A stretch of DNA of 64,000 nt from Monoplex corrugatus. Its lineage: Eukaryota; Mollusca; Gastropoda; Littorinimorpha; Ranellidae. The notes under the pieces were generated by a model that did not search any database, was not told the origin of the DNA, and worked only from the letters and a program-made list of their open reading frames with translations. A program made the position numbers and the translations under genes. Below, in pieces: positions 25,637-35,904 of the stretch (positions are counted from its first letter, which is position 1; every line of letters begins with the position of its first letter). The DNA lies in contig JAPXFY010000022.1 in NCBI GenBank assembly GCA_030674185.1, positions 36,659,040-36,723,039 on the forward strand, written 5' to 3'.

Positions 25637-26600
25637 ACCATATCACCATATCTATGAATGTCGGCGCCATTGATAGACATGACAAATAGAAGAGAAGGAC
25701 TGTTTTGGAGCTTCAGTGGAATGATGAGCATCGCTTCTGCCATATCGTGTCGCTGAAAAGTGTACTTTGTCATCAAAGCCTTATGTTCATCTATACAATT
25801 TTGAGTGATAGAAATCATCTGATCAATGTCTGTCAGATTGGTACGGTGATGGAGCTGAGTATCATCTGCAAAGCACTGATGCATCAAAAAATGAGAGGTA
25901 ATGACACTGGATACCTGTTTGGTACAGAGAACAAACATTACAGGTCCTTGACCTGAGCCATTGTTTAGACAGAGATCTGGAGAATAGCGGCCACCGATTG
26001 AGACTTTTTCAGTGCGTCAACTGAATTGCGATTTAAACTTTGAAAGCACAGTATTACAGATTCCGAATGACTCAAGTGGAAAAAGAATGCCATGATCTAT
26101 GTTGTCATCGTCAAGAGCAGCAAGGAGATCTGTAAGGACCCTAACCAAAACTGTTGCTGTGCTGTAACCAGTTCTGCAGGTAGACTGGTGTAGATCAAGA
26201 TCATTGGAACTGAAATGGTCAAGAAGCTGAGAGGACAAGTCTTTCAATACCTATTGAGAAACTGTTTTGAAAACATTATTTTGTAATGTGTGGAAAATAT
26301 CACCAGTGGACAAGCACTCCTCAATGACACGGGTAATATCATATAGGAGTAGTATGTCAAGAAAGTCACAAAAGAGAGAAGCTGGAAATGAATGAAGTTT
26401 GCAGAATTTTTGTGCAGTTTGCAGTGACACTTTTACAGTTCGTTTTGACTTTGGCTGAAATGAAAGAAAAGCTCCCCCCCCCCCCCAATGGTTCTTCATC
26501 AACAGGTGTGGATGGTTAGTAGATAATGAATGGAGCATATCAGGGATGATGTTGATCTTACTCATGTTAAAGGTGGAGAGTTTTACAGGCAGGCAGTGAG
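25637..26600 (-). pseudogene. L2/CR1-like LINE reverse transcriptase, upstream part (split copy)
   Basis: Minus strand from about 26250: a block with LLDHFSSNDL and TGYSTATVLVRVL..LLAALDDDN (family HSTETALLR..NDLL.ALD), then IDHGILF. Further on, 25938-25720 holds the catalytic motif FADDTQL. Frames change and stops interrupt. It joins in order with 23885-24392 once the R2-type insert is removed. A poly-C tract lies at 26473-26486. 26600-27386 has no supportable gene except the splice acceptor of the next feature. Confidence 0.75.
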
Positions 26601-27257
26601 AAGGAACACAGATGGAGGGGAAACCAGTTTTGCTTTGATTTTAGTAGAAAATTGTTTGTCACACTGTACAACTATTTGGAGGCAGAACATTGGAGAATCT
26701 TGGAAAAGTCAAATGTTGTTTTAGCTGTATGCACGTTATGTGTCACTCGGCGTTTAGTTGCATATAAGATCTGTTTATGAATGGTGAGTTGGATGGTAAC
26801 CAGTGTCGTTTTGCTCTGCGTTGTTCCCATTTTCTTGCCTGCTGTTTTTGCTATGGTGTTCAGTTCAAAGTAATCTTCAGGCCGTTGTGTCTTAAGCTTA
26901 GTTTTGCAGGCCAGGTGAGAGTTTAGGCAGATCTCTAAGCTTTCCAGTAGGATCGAACGTGTTTGAGCTCGGCTTGTCAAATTGTGTGCGTGCGGCCCTC
27001 AGATCACAGTGCTGTGAATGGGTATGTAAACATATTCAGGATGAGAATCTTAAAACAGAGTGATAGAAAGTAAAGGTGCTCGTCCTCGAAAAGCTGACAT
27101 GACAGTAGGGGAAATCTTTACCGTCTCACACCCTGAAGAACTCAGGTTAATGGAAATACCTTGGACTTTTGGTATCATGCACCGCATAATATTTAGACTT
27201 CTCTCAACCAACTTAATAGATTTCATCTGGTCTGTATTGTCACGAATCATGTTTTTG

Positions 27258-27336
27258 TGTGTGTGTGTGTGTGTGTGGTGTGTGTGCGTGCGTGCGTGCG
27301 TGCGGTGCGTGCGTGCGTGTGCGTGCTGGTGCGTGT

Positions 27337-27373
<37 letters not shown>
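27258..27373. repeat. (GT)n / (GTGC)n microsatellite before exon
   Basis: GT with a GCGT core, ending about 14 bp upstream of the acceptor of the SVOP-like exon, so it overlaps the polypyrimidine and branch-point region. Confidence 0.93.
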
Positions 27374-27376
<3 letters not shown>

Positions 27377-27386
27377 TTTTGTGCAG

Positions 27387-27577
27387 AACGATACAGTCTC
27401 CCAGACTCTCCAGACGGTAACGCTAGCAGTTCAGGTGATAACGATATGAAGTACACAGACGACTCACCCACCAGTGAAAACCAGGATGACAAACAGTACA
27501 CTGTGGAGGATGCCGTGGAGTCCATTGGGTTTGGGAGATTTCAGCTGATTGTGTACATTGTGGGTGGAATCATCGGG
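27387..27577 (+). CDS. SVOP/SVOPL-like: SVOP/SVOPL-like transporter, N-terminal exon
   Basis: Internal coding exon between a TTTTGTGCAG acceptor and a GTAAGT donor; it enters with two bases of a split codon and ends in phase 0. The first 40 residues are acidic and Ser/Asp-rich, then comes YTVEDAVESIGFGRFQ. This signature opens the first transmembrane region in SVOP, SVOPL and SV2 proteins, and TM1 begins with LIVYIVGGIIG. These are 12-TM major facilitator family proteins: SVOP sits in synaptic vesicles, and substrates are mostly unknown. The next exons (51553, 57500, 63900) continue the protein in frame. Upstream exons, including the start codon, are not identified. SVOP versus SVOPL is undecided: GFGRF and SPVVRCEW favour SVOPL, ADALEMM favours SVOP. 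A long GT repeat lies just before the acceptor. Confidence 0.93.
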
Positions 27578-27649
27578 GTAAGTCATTTGTGTGTGTGCAC
27601 TCCACAGTATGTGGAAGGTTTCAGAAATATGGTGCATTGTTTTGTATAA

Positions 27650-27910
27650 TGTTATACAATATTGTATTGCATCATATGATATTGTATTGTGATGTACACT
27701 ATCACGTCACTTTATGTGATATTTATCATGTTGTATAGCATCGTGTCATATCGCACTATGTGACATTGTGTTGTACCATGTCGTATCATATTGCGTCATG
27801 TCATATTGTGTTGTTTGTACAATATCATATCGTGTGGCATTGCATCATGTGATATTGTGTTATGGTGTAAAGTATCATGTCAGTTTACATCATGTGATAT
27901 TGTTTTGAGA
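27650..27910. repeat. Degenerate relatives of the 42-bp satellite
   Basis: Loose repeats of ATATTGTATTG, CATATCATATTG and ATCATGTGATATTG. They resemble parts of the 42-bp satellite at 28.4-31.5 kb and may be diverged ancestors or edge decay of it. 27910-28375 has no supportable gene. Confidence 0.6.
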
Positions 27911-28377
27911 TATAGTATGACTTTTGTGCTGTTAAATTACACACATTTATAATGATACCAAACATATTTACAGTACAAGACATGGTGTATCATACAGCAC
28001 AATTGAACAGATCCTGCCATATGTTGTAATGAGGAAAGGGGCTGCCAGATAAATGCCTCACCTTCCGACAGAACAGCAGAAATCAAACAAAACCCAGAGG
28101 GTACAGAGTTCTTAGTGATGACTTTAGATGTTTGAACCAGGGGGCTATAAAATCCACGTTGTGATGTGACTGGCAAAAAGATTTCAAGGACCTAGGACTT
28201 GGGATAAGCAAAACAATCACGGCTAACTACCATATCTCAATCATCATCCGACTTTTGGCTGAGGAGGCTGAAACTTTGTGTGGAGAGAAAAGGAGAGTAC
28301 TTTGACATTTCACTGACGTTGAATTTCACATGTTTGTGTCGGGAAATAAGTGATGAGACTTTTGGATCCGCGTAATG

Positions 28378-28673
28378 TTGTGACGTATTGTATCATATCG
28401 TACTGCTTGATGTATTATAGTGTGACGTATTGTATCATATCGTACTGCTTGATGTATTATAGTGTGACGTATTGTATCATATCGTACTGCTTGATGTATT
28501 ATAGTGTGACGTATTGTATCATATCGTACTGCTTGATGTATTATAGTGTGACGTATTGTATCATATCGTACTGCTTGATGTATTATAGTGTGACGTATTG
28601 TATCATATCGTACTGCTTGATGTATTATAGTGTGACGTATTGTATCATATCGAACTGCTTGATGTATTATAGT
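28378..28673. repeat. 42-bp satellite, block 1 (about 7 units)
   Basis: Units of 42 bp containing GTGACGTATTGTATCATATC and TACTGCTTGATGTATTATA. The last unit before the insert has GAACTGC in place of GTACTGC; the same variant precedes insert 2, showing that the junction was duplicated with the insert. Confidence 0.96.
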
Positions 28674-29294
28674 AAATACAGGCATGAGACCAGACATCGC
28701 TCTCCACTCTGACTCCTCGAAACAAGTGATTCTGATAGAACTCACTGTGCCATACGAAAGCAGAATGGAAGAAGCACATATCTACAAGACCGAAAAATAC
28801 GCCGGTCTTGCCAGCACCCTGAAGAAAGCAGGTCTGCGGGTCAAAATCTTCGCCATAGAGGTCGGGGCAAGAGGGTTTGTGGGCACCTCCGCTTATGATC
28901 TCATGAAACAACTCGCCATTTCTGGGAAGAAGAGGACTAGAGCCCTTAAAGCGATGGCAGAGGCAGCAGAAAGGAGCTCAAGCTTGATCTGGGCAAGGAG
29001 GAACCAAAAGTGAACTTCATAAAGATTAAATTCCCTACAGATGATGTGTGCCCCGTTAGCACATTGGTAAAACCGCGTACCGCAGTTCTGAAGCGCAGAA
29101 TCGCCCAGGTTCGCTCCCCGGCGTGGGGAAAAAAAAAATAGACAACAGCAGAAGGGCATCCAGGAGTCATGACCTGGATGTGGCCCGGCCCCCCCCGAGA
29201 GTGTAAGGAGTTCAGGGCCGAAACACTTGTCTAAAGGGGGTTACTTCTCTGAAGACCTTCTGTTGTCTAGCTCTCCCTAGAGTTTCTTTCTACC
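28674..29294 (+). mobile_element. R2-type LINE 3' tail inserted in satellite (insert 1)
   Basis: A 621-bp 5'-truncated copy of the same LINE family as 24395-25636. It encodes only the last 110 or so residues (nuclease core from GMRPDIALHSD, 28684-29013) and retains the tRNA-like segment (about 29049-29127), a short A run and the identical 3' end. It is flanked by TAGT on both sides (28670-28673 and 29295-29298), a probable target-site duplication. Compared with the 24.4-kb copy it has shared differences (e.g. AGCTTGATC for AGCTGGATC), so it came from a sister copy. Confidence 0.85.
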
Positions 29295-29928
29295 TAGTGT
29301 GACGTATTGTATCATATCGTACTGCTTGATGTATTATAGTGTGACGTATTGTATCATATCGTACTGCTTGATGTATTATAGTGTGACGTATTGTATCATA
29401 TCGTACTGCTTGATGTATTATAGTGTGACGTATTGTATCATATCGTACTGCTTGATGTATTATAGTGTGACGTATTGTATCATATCCTACTGCGTCATAT
29501 ATTATAGTGTGACGTATTGTATCATATCGTACTGCTTGATGTATTATAGTGTGACGTATTGTATCATATCGTACTGCTTGATGTATTATAGTGTGACGTA
29601 TTGTATCATATCCTACTGCGTCATATATTATAGTGTGACGTATTGTATCATATCGTACTGCTTGATGTATTATAGTGTGACGTATTGTATCATATCGTAC
29701 TGCTTGATGTATTATAGTGTGACGTATTGTATCATATCGTACTGCTTGATGTATTATAGTGTGACGTATTGTATCATATCGTACTGCTTGATGTATTATA
29801 GTGTGACGTATTGTATCATATCGTACTGCTTGATGTATTATAGTGTGACGTATTGTATCATATCGTACTGCTTGATGTATTATAGTGTGACGTATTGTAT
29901 CATATCGAACTGCTTGATGTATTATAGT
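29295..29928. repeat. 42-bp satellite, block 2 (about 15 units)
   Basis: The same 42-bp unit; two sub-types occur, CTTGATGTATTATA and CGTCATATATTATA. Because 42 is divisible by three, one frame on each strand stays open across the array; these are not genes. Confidence 0.96.
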
Positions 29929-30548
29929 AAATACAGGCATGAGACCAGACATCGCTCTCCACTCTGACTCCTCGAAACAAGTGATTCTGATAGAACTCAC
30001 TGTGCCATACGAAAGCAGAATGGAAGAAGCACATATCTACAAGACCGAAAAATACGCCGGTCTTGCCAGCACCCTGAAGAAAGCAGGTCTGCGGGTCAAA
30101 ATCTTCGCCATAGAGGTCGGGGCAAGAGGGTTTGTGGGCACCTCCGCTTATGATCTCATGAAACAACTCGCCATTTCTGGGAAGAAGAGGACTAGAGCCC
30201 TTAAAGCGATGGCAGAGGCAGCAGAAAGGAGCTCAAGCTTGATCTGGGCAAGGAGGAACCAAAAGTGAACTTCATAAAGATTAAATTCCCTACAGATGAT
30301 GTGTGCCCCGTTAGCACATTGGTAAAACCGCGTACCGCAGTTCTGAAGCGCAGAATCGCCCAGGTTCGCTCCCCGGCGTGGGGAAAAAAAAAATAGACAA
30401 CAGCAGAAGGGCATCCAGGAGTCATGACCTGGATGTGGCCCGGCCCCCCCGAGAGTGTAAGGAGTTCAGGGCCGAAACACTTGTCTAAAGGGGGTTACTT
30501 CTCTGAAGACCTTCTGTTGTCTAGCTCTCCCTAGAGTTTCTTTCTACC
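29929..30548 (+). mobile_element. R2-type LINE 3' tail inserted in satellite (insert 2, duplicate of insert 1)
   Basis: 620 bp, apparently identical to insert 1 except for one C fewer in a C run near 30445. It lies exactly 1255 bp downstream of insert 1 and has the same TAGT flanks (29925-29928 and 30549-30552) and the same variant satellite unit before it. It therefore arose by tandem duplication of insert plus satellite, not by a second insertion. Nuclease-core frame 29939-30268; tRNA-like segment about 30304-30382. Confidence 0.88.
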
Positions 30549-31460
30549 TAGTGTGACGTATTGTATCATATCGTACTGCTTGATGTATTATAGTGTGACG
30601 TATTGTATCATATCGTACTGCTTGATGTATTATAGTGTGACGTATTGTATCATATCGTACTGCTTGATGTATTATAGTGTGACGTATTGTATCATATCGT
30701 ACTGCTTGATGTATTATAGTGTGACGTATTGTATCATATCCTACTGCGTCATATATTATAGTGTGACGTATTGTATCATATCGTACTGCTTGATGTATTA
30801 TAGTGTGACGTATTGTATCATATCGTACTGCTTGATGTATTATAGTGTGACGTATTGTATCATATCGTACTGCGTCATATATTATAGTGTGACGTATTGT
30901 ATCATATCGTACTGCTTGATGTATTATAGTGTGACGTATTGTATCATATCGTACTGCGTCATATATTATAGTGTGACGTATTGTATCATATCGTACTGCG
31001 TCATATATTATAGTGTGACGTATTGTATCATATCGTACTGCGTCATATATTATAGTGTGACGTATTGTATCATATCGTACTGCTTGATGTATTATAGTGT
31101 GACGTATTGTATCATATCGTACTGCTTGATGTATTATAGTGTGAGGTATTGTATCATATCGTACTGCGTCATATATTATAGTGTGACGTATTGTATCATA
31201 TCGTACTGCGTCATATATTATAGTGTGACGTATTGTATCATATCGTACTGCGTCATGTATTATAGTGTGACGTATTGTATCATATCGTACTGCTTGATGT
31301 ATTATAGTGTGACGTATTGTATCATATCGTACTGCGTCATGTATTATAGTGTGACGTATTGTATCATATCGTACTGCGTCATATATTATAATGTGACGTA
31401 TTGTATCATATCGTACTGCGTCATATATTATAGTGTGACGTATTGTATCATATCGCATGA
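30549..31460. repeat. 42-bp satellite, block 3 (about 21 units)
   Basis: The two sub-types are interspersed, with the CGTCATATATTATA type commoner toward the right end. The array decays into related sequence by about 31520. Open frames of more than 300 codons on both strands are a consequence of the 42-bp period. 31520-32280 has no supportable gene. Confidence 0.96.
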
Positions 31461-32279
31461 TGTCTTGTATCGTAACGTGTGAAGTATTGTATCATATCGC
31501 ATCGCATGTTGTGTTGCATTCCTTTTTAATAATGACGGATGTTTTATTGCATGAAATGTGGGTTGTGATTTCTGAGGATTTCATGTTGCCATCGTGTGGC
31601 GCCAGTCTTTCCTTGTATACACATGTATGTGTCCGTGTCATTTTTAACCAATCTAGGACAGAGAAATAACCAGCAACCAGGGACGAAACCACTATATCCG
31701 ACTCTCAGGTAGACACCTGACTGACAAAAGCGATACAGAAGTCATTTTCCATCAGTGTCAGTTTTTCAAGATATTGTCTCTGCACTCAGAATAAATTCCA
31801 CATGCACTGACGTCACTGATGTCATGTGATGGAGAAGATCCAAAATGATCATGGTAAAATCCTTAAGCCTGTGCATAAGTTCCATGCGTTGGTAGGGTTT
31901 TGAGTTCCTCATAATCGTGCGTTTTGTATCTTATTTTTCCATCAGTCTGTCACTGGAACAATGTAGGCTGCATTGTAGCGAAATGTATGTCTGTCTGTAT
32001 TGTGAAAACACCGGAAACAGGTGAAAGGACAACCAGCTCCTCAGTATGTACTGACCTTGTCAGCGTCCTATACAGTCACATCTCAGAAAGCAGTACCCAG
32101 TCAATTCGATACAGAGTCTCCATCTGCTCACTGATATCAGTAAGTTGCCATCTCCATCATCCCAACTCCTTCGATCGATCCTCCACCCCGAATAAAAAAA
32201 ATCCATCACACACACACACACACTCACATTTCTTGATGACTACGGTGGTCTGGTCAGACAATGGATGTGCCAGTTTAAG

Positions 32280-32768
32280 GACTGGGTTGGACGTGGATTA
32301 GCATCGGCTGTGGCTAACAGACCCATTCTTCAGTGGCCAGCATTGGCACAGCTGACGCACATAAAGACATAAAGGCAGACAGCTGTGGCTGGGTGACGTT
32401 GCTGCTGTTTTCTTTTCTTTCTCAGTCCAGTCACAGTCGAGTTCGTTTCTGTACTGCAGTGGCAATTGCCTGCACGTGCAGCCTGTCGCCAGGCACAGCG
32501 GCTTGTGCATGTCTCCTGCCAGGTGTCCACATTGATATCAGCAGACTTCAGTCACGTTTGCAAATGTCCCTGTATGACAGCAGTGAGCGCCCTGTGGACC
32601 AGGATCCCGCAGGCAGCTGTCCATACAGAATGTCTTTTGGGATCCGACAATCCTGTATGTGGTGACTTGGCCAAGCCAGCGCAGTCATCGTTGTATGAGG
32701 AGAGCATACATACCTGGTGTGGTATTCTGGTTGGTCAAGGACGTCCTTATCTGGCACAGTCATTCTAA
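32280..32768 (-). pseudogene. LINE RT C-terminus, C2H2-tailed family
   Basis: Minus strand: DCRIPKDILYGQLPAGS and RDICKRDLKSADINVDTW (family D.RIPKDLLYGEL..G.R..GRP.LR.KDVCKRD), then a Trp/Arg-rich block, and a damaged CxxC...H finger-like end near 32300-32400. The copy is truncated and frameshifted. 32770-33250 has no supportable gene. Confidence 0.75.
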
Positions 32769-33250
32769 GGGAAAGTGATGCCTACACTAGAGCCTGTCCT
32801 TTCCATGTGTAGTGATTGTCGTAGGACCCTGTCTGACTTGCCAGACAGGAGGTTACGTGCATATGATCTAAGCTATCCTACTTTGTTGTGCTTATAACAA
32901 CACCTCGTGCTATCCTCCATTTTCATAGTTTCTTCTTTATGTCATGGTGCCACCGGGCACCTGGCAGTCTGACCTGGCAAAACGAGAGGAGGTCTGGCCC
33001 TCGAATCGTGTGCTGTACATGGCCATCGTCATGTGGATATGTCCTGACGCCCATGAACTAGCCCCCATGTATGGAGGTCAGGTGGATAAAAATATTTTCT
33101 CTACGGCTGTGAAGGTGAATAAAGGCGGACAAATGTGGAGCCCACTGCTCTGTGGACATCTGGTGAGAAGAGAAGAGTGGAGAGTAAATCCAACACAGAT
33201 ACTGATCGGACATCCTGAACGGACAATGCAAAGAAACTAATAAGCATGAA

Positions 33251-33318
<68 letters not shown>

Positions 33319-33370
33319 CACCACCACCACCACCCACCCCCCCACCATCGCCACCACCACTACCACTTTC
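33251..33370. repeat. (CA)n and (CAC)n microsatellite
   Basis: CA run to 33320, then CAC/CCA-rich sequence. Confidence 0.94.
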
Positions 33371-33619
33371 AACTTCACCACCACCATGACAGCAGTTTTT
33401 TCTCTTTTTGTTCTCTTGACAGTCCCTCCAATTATCTTTTTCATTTCTTGAAATTTCTTTTGTATCTGAATCAGGGAAAGTCCAAACATTTTCCATTCCA
33501 AGGTGAAGGAGTTTGAGCAGACTTACTATTGAGACAGTACCGGTGTTTGTCTACACGATGATGGCTCTTTTTTCTTGCATGTTGTAATTCCGGCCACTTC
33601 CTTTGACGCTTCCTTTTTA

Positions 33620-34495
33620 AGTAAGACGGTCAATCATGAGAAACCTAAAAGAATACCCTGGATTAAAGATTGGAGGAAAAATGATAAACAACATTCGATA
33701 CACAGATGACACCGTGCTAATTGCAGAAAACGAAAGGGACCTACAAAACTTTGTGAATGTAATAGAAATAGAAAGTAAAAATAAAGGGTTGGGGCTAAAT
33801 AGCAAGAAGACTGAAGTCATGGTAATCAGTAAAAAACATGAAATCCCCTAATGCAAAATAACAGCAAACCGCACAACCTTGAGACAGGTTGATAAGTTTA
33901 AATATCTGGGAACGATCATCTCACCAGTTGGCAGATGCACATCAGAAATAGCCAGCAGAATCGGCCAAGCCAAAACAGCATTCAATAAAAAAAAAACAAA
34001 CAGCATTCAACAAGATGAAAAGTGTTCTAGCCAACAAATGCCTGTCAATTAATACCAGGAAGACAGTTCTTGAGTGTTATATAGAACCAATAATATTATA
34101 TGGTTATGAGGCGTGGACAGTCAACAAGCAAAGCCGAGATGTGGTTTCTAAGAAGAATGTTGAGAGTTCCATGGACAGCAAAGAAAACATTCGAGGCAGT
34201 CTTGATGGAGGCAGGCACAAGAAGATCATTCATAAAGAAGATTAAGAAAAGACAAGCAACATTTATAGGCCATTTTATGAGGAAAGGGGAATTAGAGCAC
34301 CTGGTGATAACAGGAAAGCTGGAGGGAAAGAGAGCACCAGGTAGACCCGTGGAAAAAAATATTGGACAGACTTGCAGAGTGGCTGAGGACAGAGAGGGTG
34401 GAAGATGTGCTTGCGGCAACAAGGGATAGATGCATATGGAGGGCATGATCGCCAACGCCATGTGGCAGGGCACTTGATGATGACAGATACATTTG
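33620..34495 (+). pseudogene. LINE reverse transcriptase, (GAT)n-tailed family
   Basis: 33636-33851 encodes KIGGKMINNIRYTDDTVLIA (catalytic YTDD for YADD) and LNSKKTEVMVISKK. After a stop and an A-rich expansion (33988-34000), 34015-34245 encodes CLSINTRKTVLECYIEPIIL and AWTVNKQS. 34230-34420 encodes KRQATFIGHFMRKGELEHLV. It ends with CATGATCGCCAACGCCATGT and a GATGATG tail at about 34480. This is the most complete of the four family copies, but it has at least three frame breaks. Confidence 0.82.
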
Positions 34496-34707
34496 ATGGT
34501 TTTACTAAATTTAGTTCAAAGTGAGTTAAGAGATAATTGTAAGCTAAAGTCATCTCTAGTCTTGTAAAACCCTGGTAATTTACGGTGAAGGGGCGAAGGT
34601 CACAGTGCGCTTTTACTTTGTTTTCTAATATAGCATTCATTTCATGTTCAGTGGTAGATCAGGTTTGGTACTGCCAGCTCTATTCGTTGCTGCATGTTTT
34701 TGCTATT

Positions 34708-35033
34708 TTGCATGGTGTATGTGTGTGTTTGTATGTATATGTGTGTGTGCCGTGTGTCGTGTGTATGTGTGTACGTGTGTGTGTATGCGAGTGTGTCTGT
34801 GTGTATGTATGTGTGTGTGTATGAGCACGTGCGCTTGTGTGTGTTGTGTGTGTGTGTGTGTGTATGTGCGTGCATGTGTGTGTATGTGCTGCGTGTGTGT
34901 GTGTGTGTGTATGTGCATGCATGAATTCGTGTGTACCCAATATGTGTGCGTGTGTAAATGCATGTGCGTGTATGCGTGTACATGAGAGTGTGTGTGGGCG
35001 GGTGTGTATGTATGTGTGTATGTTTACGCACAT
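34708..35033. repeat. (GT)n-rich microsatellite
   Basis: GT interspersed with GTAT and GCGT. Cys/Val-rich frames are artefacts. 35040-35440 is AT-rich with a short tandem repeat (TTCGTTTTCTCCCATTT twice, about 35278-35340) and no gene. Confidence 0.9.
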
Positions 35034-35444
35034 CTAGCGTCATGATAGTGTCTTCTACTTGCTCACTCTTTCACATCCGCTTTCACACATCTGTCAGCCT
35101 GTGTCAGCCAGCCACTTCCATTCGCCCTTACACACAACAATCAGTTCTTTTGTTTATTTTTATTTTTCTCACAAAGATCGTAAAGACTTTACAATTTGTG
35201 TTAAAAAATATTAAAGTCCAAGAGCATAATGTTCTTTCCTGGTCTCTCATTTCACAAATGATATATATGTATTGGTCCTTCGTTTTCTCCCATTTCAAAA
35301 ATGATATAGATATAACATTCCTTCGTTTTCTCCCATTTTAAAAATATATAAGCTGCAAAATATGGTCTGTTTGCAATTGTTACATGGTCTATGGAATAAT
35401 CTTGATCGTCTTTTCTGTATAGCTTTCATTTTTAAATGAAAGTT

Positions 35445-35754
35445 TTACTTGTAAGCCTGACGGATTCTGTCGGCGTAGAAGTAGAGGGCGGGTCTGGCCT
35501 TTTCCTTGTTGCCTCCCGTGACGGGCCCCAGCTTCAGGTTGTACCACTTGAAGCGTTTGAGGCCCGGGGTGCGGAAGGTGTACTGGTTGTGTCGGATCAG
35601 CACCGCCACCTCCCACCCACTGCGGGTCCTTTCCATGGGCACTTGAGAAAAGAAGTGCATCAGTAGTCTGATCTGTCTCACCAGCCTGGACTGGGGTCGT
35701 ACAGTGAAGCGGTGTCGTCCTCTTCCTCCAACACTTCCCAGGTACCGGCCCTGA

Positions 35755-35789
<35 letters not shown>

Positions 35790-35852
35790 ACACACACACA
35801 CACACTCGCATGCAGGCATGCACGCACGCATGAATGCAAGTACACACACACA

Positions 35853-35904
<52 letters not shown>

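Noticed and set aside
28378..31460. Open frames of 120-309 codons on both strands in the 42-bp array
   Set aside because: They follow from a stop-free 42-bp unit repeated in frame; no codon bias, domain or start context supports a gene.
32941..33240. Plus-strand 98-codon open frame
   Set aside because: No domain, no splice context and no codon bias; considered chance.
35692..35750. Alternative reading of the terminal exon as a short exon with a GTGAGA donor
   Set aside because: The acidic frame it gives joins out of phase with the clearly coding basic frame downstream; the single-exon reading is simpler, though not excluded.
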